A stretch of DNA of 13,391 nt from JAAFIP01 sp031390175 (GTDB lineage: Bacteria > Pseudomonadota > Gammaproteobacteria > Burkholderiales > Burkholderiaceae_C), in assembly GCA_031390175.1 (NCBI GenBank), contig JANMTF010000258.1, positions 1-13,391 on the forward strand, read 5' to 3'. The notes beneath the pieces are model-generated. The model searched no databases and was not told the DNA's origin. It worked only from the letters and a program-made list of their open reading frames with translations. A program made the position numbers and the translations under genes. Of this stretch, positions 13,081-13,391 are shown in pieces. The number at the start of each line of letters is the position of its first letter. Within the stretch, counting starts at the first letter, position 1.

Positions 13081-13377
13081 GTAGTTTCCGGCGCTTGACT
13101 CAGTCCCCCCCTTTTGCGTGCGAAGAGTCCCTTACCGAGACCTCGCGGCTCGCGCCAGAGCGTGTGCCATGGGCATGCGCCCCGGTCTGCGGCCCCTTCG
13201 GGGGAGCATCTGCAGTACTCAGAATTTGGGTCAATGTGCAAACTCGCTGCGCTCAAACAAGCACATTGCCTGATCCAAATTCTTCCAATGGGATGGACAC
13301 CCCCACCTTCACAAACAGCGCAAATGCTGTCAAAGTGAAAGTCCCATCAACCACTTAGGAAAGCAGGAGCGTCCACC
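13081..13377. other. Intergenic stretch without a supported gene
   Basis: Open frames on both strands here have no recognisable protein similarity and overlap repeats. The stretch holds a short CCCC-TTC-GGGG hairpin (about 13192-13203) and a longer imperfect inverted repeat (13222-13282). The leader of the next gene follows. Confidence 0.6.
13222..13282. repeat. Imperfect inverted repeat, possible stem-loop
   Basis: GAATTTGGGTCAATGTGC (13222-13239) pairs with 13261-13282 (GCACATTG, then CCTGAT, then CCAAATTC), allowing one mismatch and a 4-nt bulge. The 21-nt loop carries CTCGCTGCGCTC. It could be a terminator-like structure, though it lacks a T-tract, or another inserted palindromic repeat. 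Confidence 0.6.
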
Positions 13378-13391
13378 ATGAAGCATATCCC
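13378..13391 (+). CDS. Start of a gene cut by the window edge
   Basis: An ATG at 13378 (first residues MKHIP) is preceded by AGGAG (13365-13369) with an 8-nt gap, a good ribosome-binding site. Only 14 bases are visible, so the product cannot be named. Confidence 0.5.

Noticed and set aside
13017..13358. Overlapping open frames on both strands (minus 13017-13256, plus 13077-13358)
   Set aside because: They cross inverted repeats, have no recognisable domain, and neither start has a good ribosome-binding site.

Overview
The window looks like chromosomal DNA of a betaproteobacterium of the order Burkholderiales, most likely family Comamonadaceae (Rhodoferax/Polaromonas-like). The basis is the earP/uvrC divergent pair followed by pgsA, the HU gene plus tRNA-Val plus ppiD block, the Lys/Ala-rich histone-H1-like protein carrying a SWIB domain, and the style of the short interspersed repeats. 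No database search was possible, so the taxonomic call is an inference from recognised families and gene order.

Layout. Positions 1-290 hold no gene but contain a perfect 87-bp inverted repeat (1-87 / 151-237) built from degenerate 49-bp units; it lies just downstream of earP. earP (minus) and uvrC (plus) diverge from a 25-bp gap. Downstream of uvrC come a lipoprotein with a TonB-like C-terminal domain and pgsA (phosphatidylglycerophosphate synthase). An AT-rich spacer with repeated GCG-T-tract-GCG motifs (4920-5030) separates these from an EamA/DMT transporter. Next is a type II toxin-antitoxin operon (AbrB/MazE-fold antitoxin and PIN-domain toxin) with a very clear two-site palindromic operator around its TATAAT box. 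A fluoroacetate-dehalogenase-like alpha/beta hydrolase and a tartrate dehydrogenase follow. Then come HU, tRNA-Val(UAC) with its terminator, and the periplasmic chaperone PpiD, echoing the hupB-ppiD order of E. coli. A bidirectional terminator separates ppiD from the convergent H1-like/SWIB gene. The right end holds a decayed EamA/YedA-like transporter gene (lost N-terminus, in-frame amber codon) and a 400-bp stretch of direct and inverted repeats. The first codons of another gene sit at the edge.

How the genes relate. earP serves translation of polyproline stretches through EF-P rhamnosylation, uvrC DNA repair, pgsA phospholipid synthesis, HU and the SWIB/H1 protein chromosome architecture, and ppiD outer-membrane protein folding. 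These are housekeeping. The accessory parts are the toxin-antitoxin cassette, the dehalogenase/tartrate dehydrogenase pair, the transporter pseudogene and several repeats.

I do not see a large undescribed defence or metabolic system. The most unusual signals are: (i) a family of roughly 47-49 bp repeats with three copies in 3.1 kb, two lying in frame inside earP and uvrC and one in the leader of the lipoprotein gene; (ii) the perfect inverted repeat at the left edge; (iii) the TARGAAAATCYTA operator pair exactly 20 bp apart; and (iv) -10-like boxes 6-7 nt before the start codons of earP, uvrC and pgsA, suggesting leaderless transcripts.
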